Shown here piece after piece: positions 17,286 to 25,753 of a DNA stretch of 64,000 bases. Under the pieces are notes generated by a model that was given only the letters and a program-made list of their open reading frames with translations, had not been told where the DNA came from and did no database searches. Position 1 is the stretch's first letter, and every line of letters starts with the position of its first letter. The DNA is from an uncultured Lactobacillus sp. (GTDB lineage: Bacteria > Bacillota > Bacilli > Lactobacillales > Lactobacillaceae). The DNA lies in contig CAOOYH010000008.1 of the NCBI GenBank assembly GCA_948500755.1, forward strand, positions 9,630 to 73,629, written 5' to 3'. The position numbers were made by a program, and so were the translations under genes.

Positions 17286-17943
17286 TGTTTTATTCGAAGG
17301 AAGAAACTTTACCCGTTTGCTGGGTGGTCTCTGGACAAGTGTTTGGATTGCAGTTCTTTCTTTAATAATTGGCTTGGCACTAGGGGCATTATTTGGTGTT
17401 TTAAGAACATCGAAAAGTCGCTTAGTAAAAGTGATTTTTAGAATCTATCTAGAATTCTTTAGAATAGTGCCAACCGTAGTTTTATTATTCTTGTTCTATT
17501 ATATTTTGCCTAGACAATTTAACTTGAATTGGCCGGCATCTGTTATGGCAGTGATTGCATTTGCTTTATGGGTTTCAGCTGAGTTTAGTGATATTGTTCG
17601 TGGAGCGTTGATCTCGGTACCAAAAATTCAACGAGAATCAGGCTTAGCTCTTGGATTGAATAAATGGCAATTATTTATCTATGTCTTATTGCCGCAAGCT
17701 TTTCAATTAGAATTACCTGCAACAATTAATTTAGCTACAAGAGTAATTAAAACAACCTCTTTATTGATGATGATCAGTGTTATGGATGTTATCAATGTTG
17801 GACAACAAATCGTTGAAGCAAATAATCAAACTAATCCTAACGGTGTTTTTTGGGTATATGGATTGATTTTCTTCTTATACTTCATCGTTGATTATCCTTT
17901 ATCACTTTGGGCAAAACGATTGAGTAAGAGAAACGAGGCGTAA
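17266..17943 (+). CDS. Amino-acid ABC transporter permease (second)
   Basis: Second permease of the same importer, 225 residues, HisM/GlnP family. It shows the LLGGLWTSVWIAVLSLIIG start of the first helices, EFFRIVPTVVLLFLFYYI, and the EAA loop RESGLALGLNKWQLFIYVLL. The start ATG 17266 lies inside the first permease gene behind AAAGGAGAG. The two permeases are different enough to form a heterodimer in the membrane. The ATPase begins 3 bases after its stop. Confidence 0.93.
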   Translation: MGHSGINVLFEGRNFTRLLGGLWTSVWIAVLSLIIGLALGALFGVLRTSKSRLVKVIFRIYLEFFRIVPTVVLLFLFYYILPRQFNLNWPASVMAVIAFALWVSAEFSDIVRGALISVPKIQRESGLALGLNKWQLFIYVLLPQAFQLELPATINLATRVIKTTSLLMMISVMDVINVGQQIVEANNQTNPNGVFWVYGLIFFLYFIVDYPLSLWAKRLSKRNEA

Positions 17944-17946
17944 GGT

Positions 17947-18687
17947 ATGGCTGAAAAAATATTAGAAGTTGAAGATTTAAACAAGTTTTATGGAAATAAG
18001 CAAGTATTACATGATATTTCTTTTTCTCTAAATAAGGGAGATGTATTAACATTACTTGGACCTTCTGGATCTGGTAAAAGTACCTTACTTCGCTGCTTAA
18101 ATGGTTTAGAAGAATTTAAGAGTGGCACGATTATTTTTGAAGGAAAGAAAGTAATTCCAACTGCCAAGAATTGGCAGCAACTTCGCCAAAAAATTGGGAT
18201 GGTTTTTCAGAGTTATGATCTTTTCCCAAATATGACAGTACTGGAAAATATCTTGCTTGGTCCAGTTAAGGTTCAAAAGAGACCTAAGGCTGAGGTTGAA
18301 AAAGAAGCAAAAGCTCTATTAAAAAGAGTGCATTTAGAGCAGTATGCAAATTCATATCCACGACAATTATCAGGTGGACAAAAGCAGAGAATTGCAATTA
18401 TTCGTGCCTTAGCTCTTCATCCAGATTTAATGTTATTTGATGAAGTTACTGCTTCACTTGATCCAGAAATGGTTAGAGGAGTATTGGAACTAATCAAACA
18501 ATTATCCGATGAAGATCATATGACCATGATCATCGTTACTCACGAGATGAACTTTGCAAAGCAAATTGCTGATCAAGTCTTATTCTTAGAAAATGGAACA
18601 ATTGTAGAAGATACACCGGGAAAAGAATTCTTTGAGCATCCCAAAACAAAGAGAGCAGAAGAATTTTTAGAAAGTATGGAATTTTAG
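17947..18687 (+). CDS. Amino-acid ABC transporter ATP-binding protein
   Basis: ATPase of the importer, 246 residues, GlnQ type. Walker A is GPSGSGKST (residues 38-46), the Q-loop is GMVFQSYDLFP, the signature is LSGGQKQR near residue 140 and Walker B is LMLFDEVTASLDPE; the switch histidine is in VTHEM. The start ATG 17947 follows GAGGCGTAAGG. It is the only ATPase in the operon and presumably energises both permeases. Confidence 0.95.
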   Translation: MAEKILEVEDLNKFYGNKQVLHDISFSLNKGDVLTLLGPSGSGKSTLLRCLNGLEEFKSGTIIFEGKKVIPTAKNWQQLRQKIGMVFQSYDLFPNMTVLENILLGPVKVQKRPKAEVEKEAKALLKRVHLEQYANSYPRQLSGGQKQRIAIIRALALHPDLMLFDEVTASLDPEMVRGVLELIKQLSDEDHMTMIIVTHEMNFAKQIADQVLFLENGTIVEDTPGKEFFEHPKTKRAEEFLESMEF

Positions 18688-18699
18688 GGAGAGTAGAAA

Positions 18700-19554
18700 A
18701 TGAAGAAACATAAATTTATTAAAAAGTTAATTGCTGCTGTTGGAATTTTAGCTGTTGGAGCTGTAACTTTAACTGCTTGCTCAAATAATTCAAGCAGTAG
18801 TTCATCCAGCAACAACCCTAGCTCAGTTGCTGCAATTAAGAAACGTGGCACTTTGAAGGTTGCCGTATTTGGCGATTTACCACCATATGGTTGGGTTAAT
18901 AAAGATGGCAAGCGTGTTGGATATGATGTTCGCTTAGCTCGTGAATTAGCTAAAGAAATGGGCGTTAAAGTTAAGTTTGTTCAAGTAAACGCTAATAACC
19001 GTGTTGATACTTTGAATGCAAACAAGGCTGATATTGTTTTAGCCAACTTCACTGTTACTCCAGAAAGAAAGCAAGTCGTAGATTTTGCTAAGCCATATAT
19101 GAAAGTATCAGTTGGTGTTGTTTCACCTAAGTCTAAGCCAATTACTAATGTAAACCAATTGAAGGGTAAAAAGGTGATCGTAACTAAGGGTACTACTGCT
19201 GAAAATTACTTCACTAGTAAGCAACCAGATGTTGATCTCTTGAAATTTGATTCTAAGACTCAACAATTTAACGCAATGAAGAATGGTCGTGCCGCAGCCT
19301 TAGCTGATGACAACTCTTACTTATATGCTTGGGTAAAGAACAATCCTAAGTATACTGTTGGTATCAAGCACTTAGGACCAAATTCATACATTGCTCCTGC
19401 TGTTAAGAAGGGCAATAAGTCACTTCTTGACTGGACCAATAAGCACATTAATAAGCTTAACAAAGACGGCTTCTTTGTTAATGACTACAACCAAGAATTA
19501 AAGCCTTACTTTGGTGATGATGTTAAGCCATCAGATATCATTATTAACAAGTAA
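18700..19554 (+). CDS. Amino-acid ABC transporter substrate-binding lipoprotein
   Basis: Extracellular receptor of the importer, anchored by a lipid. The signal peptide has a KKHKFIKK start, a hydrophobic core and the lipobox LTAC with the lipidated cysteine at residue 27, followed by a serine-rich linker. The mature part is a family 3 solute-binding protein: KRGTLKVAVFGDLPPYGW, VGYDVRLARELAKEMGV, DIVLANFTVTPERKQVVDFA. The order and family suggest glutamine, glutamate or aspartate as ligand, but the exact substrate is not readable. 284 residues; the start ATG 18700 follows AGGGAGAG. Confidence 0.93.
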   Translation: MKKHKFIKKLIAAVGILAVGAVTLTACSNNSSSSSSSNNPSSVAAIKKRGTLKVAVFGDLPPYGWVNKDGKRVGYDVRLARELAKEMGVKVKFVQVNANNRVDTLNANKADIVLANFTVTPERKQVVDFAKPYMKVSVGVVSPKSKPITNVNQLKGKKVIVTKGTTAENYFTSKQPDVDLLKFDSKTQQFNAMKNGRAAALADDNSYLYAWVKNNPKYTVGIKHLGPNSYIAPAVKKGNKSLLDWTNKHINKLNKDGFFVNDYNQELKPYFGDDVKPSDIIINK

Positions 19555-19570
19555 ATATAATTGAATTTTT

Positions 19571-19608
19571 AGCAATAAAGGATTGATTTAGCCTTTATTG
19601 CTTTTTTT
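19571..19608 (+). terminator. Terminator of the amino-acid ABC operon
   Basis: Perfect 11-bp stem AGCAATAAAGG / CCTTTATTGCT (19571-19581 with 19592-19602), then a T run. Confidence 0.9.
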
Positions 19609-19676
19609 ATGATTAAAAATTTTTTCAAGTAAGTTTGGGATTATCTATGCTAAAATTTTTAATAAGAGGTGAGAGT

Positions 19677-20360
19677 GTGTTAGAAGAAAGACTAGCTCAA
19701 ATTGGTAAAATGGTTGATCCACAAAGTCGCGTAGCAGATATTGGAACTGATCACGCATATTTACCAATTGCATTAGTAGAAGAAGGAAAAATAGATTTTG
19801 CAATTGCAAGTGACGTTGCAGCTGGCCCATTAGATAATGCAAAACAAGATATTGAACAAGCAGGCCTAGAAGATAAGATTGAGACAAGATTAGGCTCTGG
19901 ATTAGAAACTTTAAAGAGCAGTGACCAAATTGATACAGTCGTAATCGCTGGAATGGGTGGAAAGCTCATGACTAATTTGTTAGAAACTGCTCATCAAGAG
20001 GGAAAGATCTATCCTACTTTAATTTTAGAGGCGAATATAGGTGAGCCTTTAGTCAGAAAGTGGCTCGTTGATCATCAGTATGAGATAGTAGAAGAAAAGA
20101 TTATCGAAGTAGCTGGCCACATTTATGAAATAATCAAGGCTAAGTTAACTGAGGCTAAACATAATTTATCTGATCAAGAATTAGAATTTGGCCCATTTTT
20201 ATTAAAAGAAAAAAATCCAGTTTTTATTAAAAAATGGACTAAGCAACTTAATTATTATGAAAATCTCAAAGCTAATTTAAATAAGGCTAAAAATAAAGAT
20301 GAAGCTAAAATTAGGCAGATAGATGATTTGATTGAAATGATTGAGGAAGTACTAAAATGA
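19677..20360 (+). CDS. trmK: tRNA (adenine(22)-N1)-methyltransferase
   Basis: Methylates N1 of A22 in bacterial tRNAs, using SAM. The Rossmann motif I reads VADIGTDHAYLPIALVEEG, followed by AIASDVAAGPLDNA, a conserved catalytic-region VVIAGMGG and LILEANIGEPLVRKWL. A helical C-terminal extension of about 70 residues is characteristic of TrmK. The frame is open from 19635, but GTG 19677 has AGAGGTGA just upstream and gives 227 residues, close to the usual length. It overlaps the next gene by 4 bases (ATGA). Confidence 0.92.
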   Translation: MLEERLAQIGKMVDPQSRVADIGTDHAYLPIALVEEGKIDFAIASDVAAGPLDNAKQDIEQAGLEDKIETRLGSGLETLKSSDQIDTVVIAGMGGKLMTNLLETAHQEGKIYPTLILEANIGEPLVRKWLVDHQYEIVEEKIIEVAGHIYEIIKAKLTEAKHNLSDQELEFGPFLLKEKNPVFIKKWTKQLNYYENLKANLNKAKNKDEAKIRQIDDLIEMIEEVLK

Positions 20361-21154
20361 CAAAAGTAGCAGATATTGTAGCTCGCTTAAAAAAAGACTT
20401 TCCTGAAGAAATTGCTTCTGAAGGTGATCCAGTTGGGATGCAAATCGGATCAATGGATGCAGATGTTACCAAGGTAATGACTACCTTAGACGTTCGGCCG
20501 CAAGTAGTAGATGAAGCAATTGAAAAGGGTGTTGACCTCATCATTAGCCACCATCCAGTGATGTTTAGACCAGCTAAGAATCTTGATTTTGCTGATCCTC
20601 AAAATGCAATGTACGGTAAGTTAATCGCTAATGGAATTACGGTATATTCAATTCATACCAATTCTGACAAGGCTCAAAACGGCTCAGAAGATTGGCAAGC
20701 TGAAGAATTAGGCTTAGAAGAGGTTGAGCCTTTTGCCTTAGATACTGATGGAATTGCGATTGGTAGAAAAGGTAAACTACCTAAGAAAATGACAGCTAAG
20801 GAATTTGCTTATTATGTTAAAGACAAGATGCAAATTCCAATGGCAAGACTGATTACTGCTGATAATGATAGGTTAATCTCAACTGTAGCCTTTATTTGCG
20901 GAGATGGCGGTAAGTTCTGGCGTCAAGCTCTAGTTGATGGAGTTGATGCATTTATAACCGGAGATGTATACTATCATGTTGGTCACGATATGATCTCTTC
21001 GGGCTTAACAGTAGTTGATCCAGGACATTACACGGAGAAACTTTTTAAATATAAGGTTGGAGACCGACTTGAAAAGTGGAATCAGGATTATAATTGGAAT
21101 GTACCTGTAGTAATTTCAGAGGTATCAACTAACCCATTTCAAGATTTATTTTAG
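20357..21154 (+). CDS. Nif3-like dinuclear metal-binding protein
   Basis: 265-residue protein of the Nif3/YqfO family. Metal-ligand blocks are VDLIISHHPVMF, TVYSIHTNSDKAQNG, and the C-terminal DVYYHVGHDM and VVDPGHYTEK. It lacks the long inserted domain of Bacillus YqfO (about 370 residues), so it is the short form. It is coupled to trmK through an ATGA overlap, a pairing seen across Firmicutes. The biochemical function is not firmly known. Confidence 0.92.
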   Translation: MTKVADIVARLKKDFPEEIASEGDPVGMQIGSMDADVTKVMTTLDVRPQVVDEAIEKGVDLIISHHPVMFRPAKNLDFADPQNAMYGKLIANGITVYSIHTNSDKAQNGSEDWQAEELGLEEVEPFALDTDGIAIGRKGKLPKKMTAKEFAYYVKDKMQIPMARLITADNDRLISTVAFICGDGGKFWRQALVDGVDAFITGDVYYHVGHDMISSGLTVVDPGHYTEKLFKYKVGDRLEKWNQDYNWNVPVVISEVSTNPFQDLF

Positions 21155-21165
21155 GAGGATTAAAA

Positions 21166-22413
21166 ATGGCAGAATATCCAAATTTACTACCTAGATTTTT
21201 AAAATACGTTAAGGTGAATTCACGCTCTGACGAACATTCAGATCGTTTCCCATCAACTGAAAGAGAAGAAAACTTTCAAAAAAATGTAATCATGAAAGAC
21301 TTAGAAGAACTAGGTCTTAAAGATGTTCACTATAATCAAAAAAGTGGATGTGTAATTGCAACTATTCCTTCAAATATTGATTATGAAGTACCTACTTTTG
21401 GTTTGTTAGCTCACTGTGATACAGCAGACTTTAATTCGGTTGATGTTAAACCGCAAATTACTGAAAACTATGATGGTGAATCTAAGATTCAATTGGGAGA
21501 TACTGAATTTTATTTAGACCCAGAAGTTTTCCCTCATTTAAAGAACTATAAGGGCCAAACTATTATTTCTGCTTCTGGTGATACTTTACTTGGTGGAGAC
21601 GATAAGTGTGGTATTTCTGAATTAATGACTTTTGCAGAATACTTGATGGAGCATCCCGAAGAAAAGCACGGCGAAATTAAGTTGGCATTTACTCCCGATG
21701 AAGAAATTGGTACTGGTGCAGAGCACTTTGATGTTGAAGAATTTGGTGCAGATTTTGCTTATACTGTTGATGGTGAAGCACCAGGAAAACTCGACTGGGG
21801 TACTTTTTCAGCAGCGCAATTTGGCTTAGATATTCAAGGTGTTAATGTACACCCAGCGGTTGCTAAGGGTCAAATGATTAATGCTATTCAAGTTGGGATT
21901 GATTTCCATAATCAATTGCCTGAACATGATCGTCCAGAACATACTGAAGGTCGTGAAGGGTTCTTCCACTTGATGAATTTTGATGGAACAGTTGATTCAG
22001 CACATATGGACTACATCATTCGTGACTTTGAACGTGATGGTCTTGAAAAGAGAAAGAATCTAGTTAAAGACATCGTTAAGAAGATGAATGACGAGTTTGG
22101 TACTGAAAGAATTAAGCTGAAAATGTGGGATCAATATTACAACATGGCTGATGAATTAGAAAAGCACATGGAGATTGTTGATTTAGCTAGGGATGCTTAC
22201 AAGGCTGAAGGGCTTACTGTTAATGAAGATCCAGTTCGTGGGGGAACAGATGGTTCTCAATTAACTTATATGGGTCTACCTTGTCCAAATCTTTTTGCTG
22301 GTGAAGAAAATATGCATGGACGCTATGAATACACTGTACTCGAGAGTATGTGGAAAGCAGTAGACGTCTTGCGTAAGATTAATCAATTAAACGTTGAGAG
22401 AAATAAGAAGTAA
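21166..22413 (+). CDS. pepT: Peptidase T (tripeptidase)
   Basis: Zinc aminopeptidase of family M20B that removes the N-terminal residue of tripeptides, part of the cytoplasmic peptide-utilisation set. Of 415 residues, the metal and catalytic blocks are LAHCDTADF, LGGDDKCGISELMTF, TPDEEIGTGAEHF, TVDGEAPG and PVRGGTDGSQLTYMGLPCPN. The start ATG 21166 follows TAGGAGGA. It follows the Nif3 gene by 11 bases and is probably in the same transcript. Confidence 0.96.
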   Translation: MAEYPNLLPRFLKYVKVNSRSDEHSDRFPSTEREENFQKNVIMKDLEELGLKDVHYNQKSGCVIATIPSNIDYEVPTFGLLAHCDTADFNSVDVKPQITENYDGESKIQLGDTEFYLDPEVFPHLKNYKGQTIISASGDTLLGGDDKCGISELMTFAEYLMEHPEEKHGEIKLAFTPDEEIGTGAEHFDVEEFGADFAYTVDGEAPGKLDWGTFSAAQFGLDIQGVNVHPAVAKGQMINAIQVGIDFHNQLPEHDRPEHTEGREGFFHLMNFDGTVDSAHMDYIIRDFERDGLEKRKNLVKDIVKKMNDEFGTERIKLKMWDQYYNMADELEKHMEIVDLARDAYKAEGLTVNEDPVRGGTDGSQLTYMGLPCPNLFAGEENMHGRYEYTVLESMWKAVDVLRKINQLNVERNKK

Positions 22414-22559
22414 ATAAGTGAAACAATTTTCAAGTGATTCTGATTAAATTCTCTATTTTCTATGATTGCTTGAATGGCTAAAAACACTTATTTATCAATG
22501 ATCTTAAATTAATTAAAAATTAAAAATAGTTTTACACTGATACTATTAATCTGCTAAAT
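22414..22559. other. AT-rich intergenic stretch after pepT
   Basis: No ORF of note. A 9-bp inverted repeat AAATAAGTG / CACTTATTT (22412-22420 with 22485-22493) is widely spaced and may be chance. Nothing else is seen. Confidence 0.4.
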
Positions 22560-22608
22560 AGTAGATAAAATGCTTGAAGTAATAGCATTTTTATCTATTA
22601 TTTTTTTA
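22560..22608 (+). terminator. Terminator downstream of pepT
   Basis: Imperfect stem TAGATAAAATGCT / AGCATTTTTATCTA (about 22562-22574 with 22584-22597) with one bulge, followed by a T7 run. Confidence 0.75.
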
Positions 22609-22680
22609 TTAAAAAATATATTTTCTAAATTGTGAAACAAAATTATGGCTTGTATTTGAAAAGGTATCTTGGTATTATAA

Positions 22681-22706
22681 TAGTGTAATAGATAAACCGT
22701 ACACTA
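22681..22706. promoter_or_regulatory. Candidate operator of the YtrA-type regulator
   Basis: Perfect 7-bp inverted repeat TAGTGTA-N12-TACACTA (22681-22687 with 22700-22706), lying directly after a TATAAT at 22676-22681 and just before the regulator gene. Position over the transcription start fits a repressor site. The GTGTA/TACAC half-sites agree with what I recall for YtrA-subfamily GntR regulators. Confidence 0.65.
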
Positions 22707-22723
22707 GTAAAGAGGTGTAAAGA

Positions 22724-23092
22724 TTGCAATTTCAAGATAATATTCCAATTTATGTTCAAATTGAAAAGTATCTTTATCGACAAATCGCTTTAGGGAAAAT
22801 TAAGCCAGGCGAAAAAGTTCCATCAGTTCGACAATTAGCCGTTGATCTAACAGTAAATGTCAATACGGTTCAACGTGCTTTGAATCAAATGAATACCGAG
22901 GGAATTTTAGAGGTTAGGCGCGGACTTGGTTCGTTTGTAACAACAGATACAGAGTTGATTTTACAAAAGCGTAGAGAGCTAATTAAGGATACAATGAGTG
23001 AATTTTTAGAAAGCACTGCACAATTAGGCCTAACTCCAGAAAAGACGCTGGAAGAGCTTAAAAAGTTTATTGAGGAGAAGAAGGGAGATTAA
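22724..23092 (+). CDS. GntR-family transcriptional regulator, YtrA subfamily
   Basis: 122 residues: an N-terminal winged helix-turn-helix (IPIYVQIEKYLYRQIALGKI, SVRQLAVDLTVNVNTVQRAL, RRGLGSFVTT) and only about 45 residues after it, too short for an effector domain. This short build is that of the YtrA subgroup, which controls adjacent ABC transporter genes. The start is TTG 22724 with AGAGGTG (22711-22717) ahead. It is the first gene of a four-gene operon with an ABC ATPase and two membrane proteins, and the inverted repeat in its leader suggests autoregulation. Confidence 0.92.
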   Translation: MQFQDNIPIYVQIEKYLYRQIALGKIKPGEKVPSVRQLAVDLTVNVNTVQRALNQMNTEGILEVRRGLGSFVTTDTELILQKRRELIKDTMSEFLESTAQLGLTPEKTLEELKKFIEEKKGD

Positions 23093-23093
23093 A

Positions 23094-23801
23094 ATGAATA
23101 AACTACTTGAAGTAAAAGAATTAACATATCGAAAAAATTTAAAAACTATTCTTGATAATGTGAACTTGGATGTTGATTCAGGTAAGATTATTGCCTTGCT
23201 GGGTGAAAATGGTGCTGGTAAGACAACTTTGATGAGAGTAATTGTTGGTATTGCTAAGCATTATCAAGGTGACGTACTGCTTAATGGGGATGGTAGTGAA
23301 GTTTACCGTAAAGCTAATATTGCCATGACTGATAATTTAAAGGGATTGAGTGATTCCACTAAAATTGGGGAAGTAGAAGAATTCTATCAAAAATTATTTT
23401 CAGATTTTGACAGTAGTAAATTCGAACAATTACGTTCCTTCATGAAACTTAACAATGAGATGAAGTTAGGGCAATTATCACGAGGAATGCGTGAAAAACT
23501 TGAAATTGCTGTTACTTTAAGTAGAGAATCTAAGTTGTATTTACTGGATGAACCATTTTCTGGTATTGATCCAATGGCTCGAAAGAGAATCATCAATTCA
23601 ATCTTACTTTGGAAGAATCCAGACAGTACAATTATTATTTCTGACCATTTTGTAAATGAAATTACAACAATTTTAGATGAAGTAGTAATTGTAAAAGATA
23701 AAAAAATTGCTAGTCATCTTTCAGCAGATGATATAAGAGCACACGGAAAAAGTATTGAAGAATATTATGAAAGCTTATATGCAGATGAAGGAGCTGAATA
23801 A
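23094..23801 (+). CDS. ABC transporter ATP-binding protein
   Basis: 235-residue ATPase. Walker A is GENGAGKTTLMRV; the signature is LSRGMREKLEIA, the diverged form (no GGQ) typical of ABC-2/BcrA-type exporters; Walker B is LYLLDEPFSGIDPMARK. The C-terminal part contains the IIISDHF switch histidine. The start ATG 23094 lies one base after the regulator's stop, behind AAGGGAGA. Together with the two downstream membrane proteins it forms an exporter or a peptide-resistance/stress module regulated by the GntR protein; the substrate is unknown. Confidence 0.92.
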   Translation: MNKLLEVKELTYRKNLKTILDNVNLDVDSGKIIALLGENGAGKTTLMRVIVGIAKHYQGDVLLNGDGSEVYRKANIAMTDNLKGLSDSTKIGEVEEFYQKLFSDFDSSKFEQLRSFMKLNNEMKLGQLSRGMREKLEIAVTLSRESKLYLLDEPFSGIDPMARKRIINSILLWKNPDSTIIISDHFVNEITTILDEVVIVKDKKIASHLSADDIRAHGKSIEEYYESLYADEGAE

Positions 23802-23803
23802 CG

Positions 23804-24619
23804 ATGACTACTTTTAAAGCACTATTTAATCAAATGGGTAAAAAGAAGCGTCGGAGTGTTTATCTATTAGCTCTGTTGCAATTAGTAGCTGCATCTATTT
23901 TTGCACTCTGGGGACTTTTTTCTAATGGTGGATTTTCAAATTCAGATAAACCGGTTGCTTGGTTTGTCATGGTATGTACTTTTGCTCCATTAGCTGATAT
24001 GGCCTATGTAGTTCTCTCTGCTTGGCAAAACGAAAAAGAGTATAGTTCTCAGACTTGGCGTTTAGTTCCAATTTCCTCAAGTAAATTTTACTTAGCAAAT
24101 ATTTCTTCTGCTATTGTTAATGGGCTTTACTTGGTATTAATTCAAATTGGAATGGGGATTGTTACGTTTTTACCAGCCTTCTTAAGTAAAGATGTTAGAA
24201 CTAATATTTGGAAAATTAACCGGGCCCTTGCTAAAGAAACTCATGCGGGCGACTTTTGGCAAAAATTTTCTGATTCATTTCCAATTGGAGAAATACTAAG
24301 TGCATTTTTAGCCTTTTTATTATTTGCAATTTTGGTTTATGGCATTGTGACTTTGCTCAATCTATCAAGTAGAACCATTACTGACTTTCTTCCAGATAAA
24401 CATAGTAAGTTAATTCGTTTTGTCATTATGATTATTTTGATCTTTATCTTTATTGTTTTGACAAATAATCTAGGAAGTTTATTAAATCAAGTCCGTTGGG
24501 GTGACGCTACTAATAGTCTGATGGGATTTATAAGAAGTAATATTGTAATGGGACTTATTGATATTATTTTAGGTTCAATTAATGTTTGGCTTTTGAAGAA
24601 CTTCCACGAAGGGAAGTAA
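23804..24619 (+). CDS. ABC-2-like membrane subunit (first paralogue)
   Basis: 271-residue membrane protein with about six hydrophobic segments, starting TTFKALFNQMGKKKRRSVYL. The segment KEYSSQTWRLVPISSSKFYLAN is nearly shared with the next gene, and a conserved RTITDFLPDKHSKLIRF block sits before the last two helices. I know this type only as the membrane partner of GntR-linked ABC ATPases in lactobacilli. It starts 2 bases after the ATPase stop. No substrate can be assigned. Confidence 0.85.
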   Translation: MTTFKALFNQMGKKKRRSVYLLALLQLVAASIFALWGLFSNGGFSNSDKPVAWFVMVCTFAPLADMAYVVLSAWQNEKEYSSQTWRLVPISSSKFYLANISSAIVNGLYLVLIQIGMGIVTFLPAFLSKDVRTNIWKINRALAKETHAGDFWQKFSDSFPIGEILSAFLAFLLFAILVYGIVTLLNLSSRTITDFLPDKHSKLIRFVIMIILIFIFIVLTNNLGSLLNQVRWGDATNSLMGFIRSNIVMGLIDIILGSINVWLLKNFHEGK

Positions 24620-24625
24620 GAGTAT

Positions 24626-25462
24626 ATGGCAACTTTTTCATCAATATTTAAAGAATTGACTAAAAGTAAAGTACGCCTTGTCCGCCGACTAGCAATTTTA
24701 CAGGTGATTGTTGGAATTCTTTTAGGTTTTTGGGCACTCTTTAATTCAGCTTTTGAGGGTGAGAGTAAGGCTTATTTCTTAGTAGCTTTTCTGATGATCA
24801 CACCACTATTTGATATAGCCTACTTAGCTCTTTCGAGTCGAAAAAATGAGGAAGTCTATTCGTCTCAAACTTGGCGATTAGCTCCAATTAAAGAAAGTTC
24901 TTTACTATTTGCAAATCTTTTATCAGCTGTTGTCAATGGTCTTTATTTAGTGGTTTTGCAAATAGGTATGATTCTCGCTGCAGGAATACCTGTAATGGGA
25001 ACAAATGAATTTTGGAAGACTACTTTTAAAAACTTCGGGTCAATCGGTGAAGGAAAGTTATGGCAAGAGATGCACATAATGGATTTATTGTCTAGCATTG
25101 TTTTGATAGTTCTAATTGGTATATTCATTTATCTTGCTGTGAGTCTCGTTAATTTTACGGGAAAAATAGTTAGTGATTTTCTTCCTGAAAGAATAAGTAA
25201 ATTAGTTTATTTCTTAGTAGTGGTTTTATTAGGTTGTATTGGATTAATATTTTTGATTAATACTTACGATGTTATTTTGACCTCACTAACTGGCTTTTTA
25301 CAAAATGGAATGTTTTTAACTACTTTAAGTAAGGATGCCAGTGATGTAAGATCAGACCTAACGAGTAATTACTTAACTTTATTGATAGTTCTGGGTGTAG
25401 ATATAATTTTAGTTTTAGTGAATATTATTCTACTGAATAAGTATCATGAAACACGGATATAA
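24626..25462 (+). CDS. ABC-2-like membrane subunit (second paralogue)
   Basis: 278-residue membrane protein, clearly a paralogue of the preceding gene: the same layout of about six hydrophobic segments, NEEVYSSQTWRLAPIKESS against KEYSSQTWRLVPISSS, and GKIVSDFLPERISKLVYF before the C-terminal helices. The pair looks like an old tandem duplication and probably acts as a heterodimer with the single ATPase. The start ATG 24626 lies behind GGAAGTAAGAG. A strong terminator closes the operon. Confidence 0.85.
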   Translation: MATFSSIFKELTKSKVRLVRRLAILQVIVGILLGFWALFNSAFEGESKAYFLVAFLMITPLFDIAYLALSSRKNEEVYSSQTWRLAPIKESSLLFANLLSAVVNGLYLVVLQIGMILAAGIPVMGTNEFWKTTFKNFGSIGEGKLWQEMHIMDLLSSIVLIVLIGIFIYLAVSLVNFTGKIVSDFLPERISKLVYFLVVVLLGCIGLIFLINTYDVILTSLTGFLQNGMFLTTLSKDASDVRSDLTSNYLTLLIVLGVDIILVLVNIILLNKYHETRI

Positions 25463-25463
25463 G

Positions 25464-25519
25464 AAAAAGGAATAAGATTTTGGGTTCATATCATTTTTAC
25501 CAAAACCTTATTCCTTTTT
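25464..25519. terminator. Bidirectional terminator between convergent genes
   Basis: Stem AAAAAGGAATAAG / CTTATTCCTTTTT (25464-25476 with 25507-25519), extended inward by TTTTGG / CCAAAA. It can serve the rightward ABC operon and the leftward lepB unit. Confidence 0.88.
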
Positions 25520-25540
25520 GTCTATTATTGAATAATTAAA

Positions 25541-25738
25541 TTAAGAGTTAGCTTGAATATAATCTAAAACTTGTTCAGCTTCTTCTACGGTATATTTAGC
25601 TTCTCCAGTTTTCATTGCATGGAGTTTTTCAACGGAAAGATGACTTGAAAAAGCAAGAGCAGTGTCATTGACATTATTCTTAACTTCAAATTCAATAATT
25701 GCATCGGATAATTCTTCAGGACTCATTCTCTTCTTCAC
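25541..25738 (-). CDS. Small conserved-looking protein of unknown function, downstream of lepB
   Basis: 65 residues if GTG 25738 is the start, 61 if ATG 25726; neither has a well-spaced ribosome binding site, though the stretch is purine-rich. The middle part, SSHLSVEKLHAMKTGEAKYT followed by VEEAEQVLDYIQANS, looks like a compact helical, possibly helix-turn-helix domain. I do not recognise the family. It lies 15 bases after the signal peptidase stop on the same strand and before a shared terminator, so it is very probably co-transcribed with it. Confidence 0.65.
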   Translation of the reverse strand: MKKRMSPEELSDAIIEFEVKNNVNDTALAFSSHLSVEKLHAMKTGEAKYTVEEAEQVLDYIQANS

Positions 25739-25753
25739 ACTTTCTAAAATATA

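Noticed and set aside
22412..22493. Inverted repeat AAATAAGTG / CACTTATTT as pepT terminator
   Set aside because: The arms are 64 bases apart and no T run follows; the hairpin at 22560-22608 is a better terminator.
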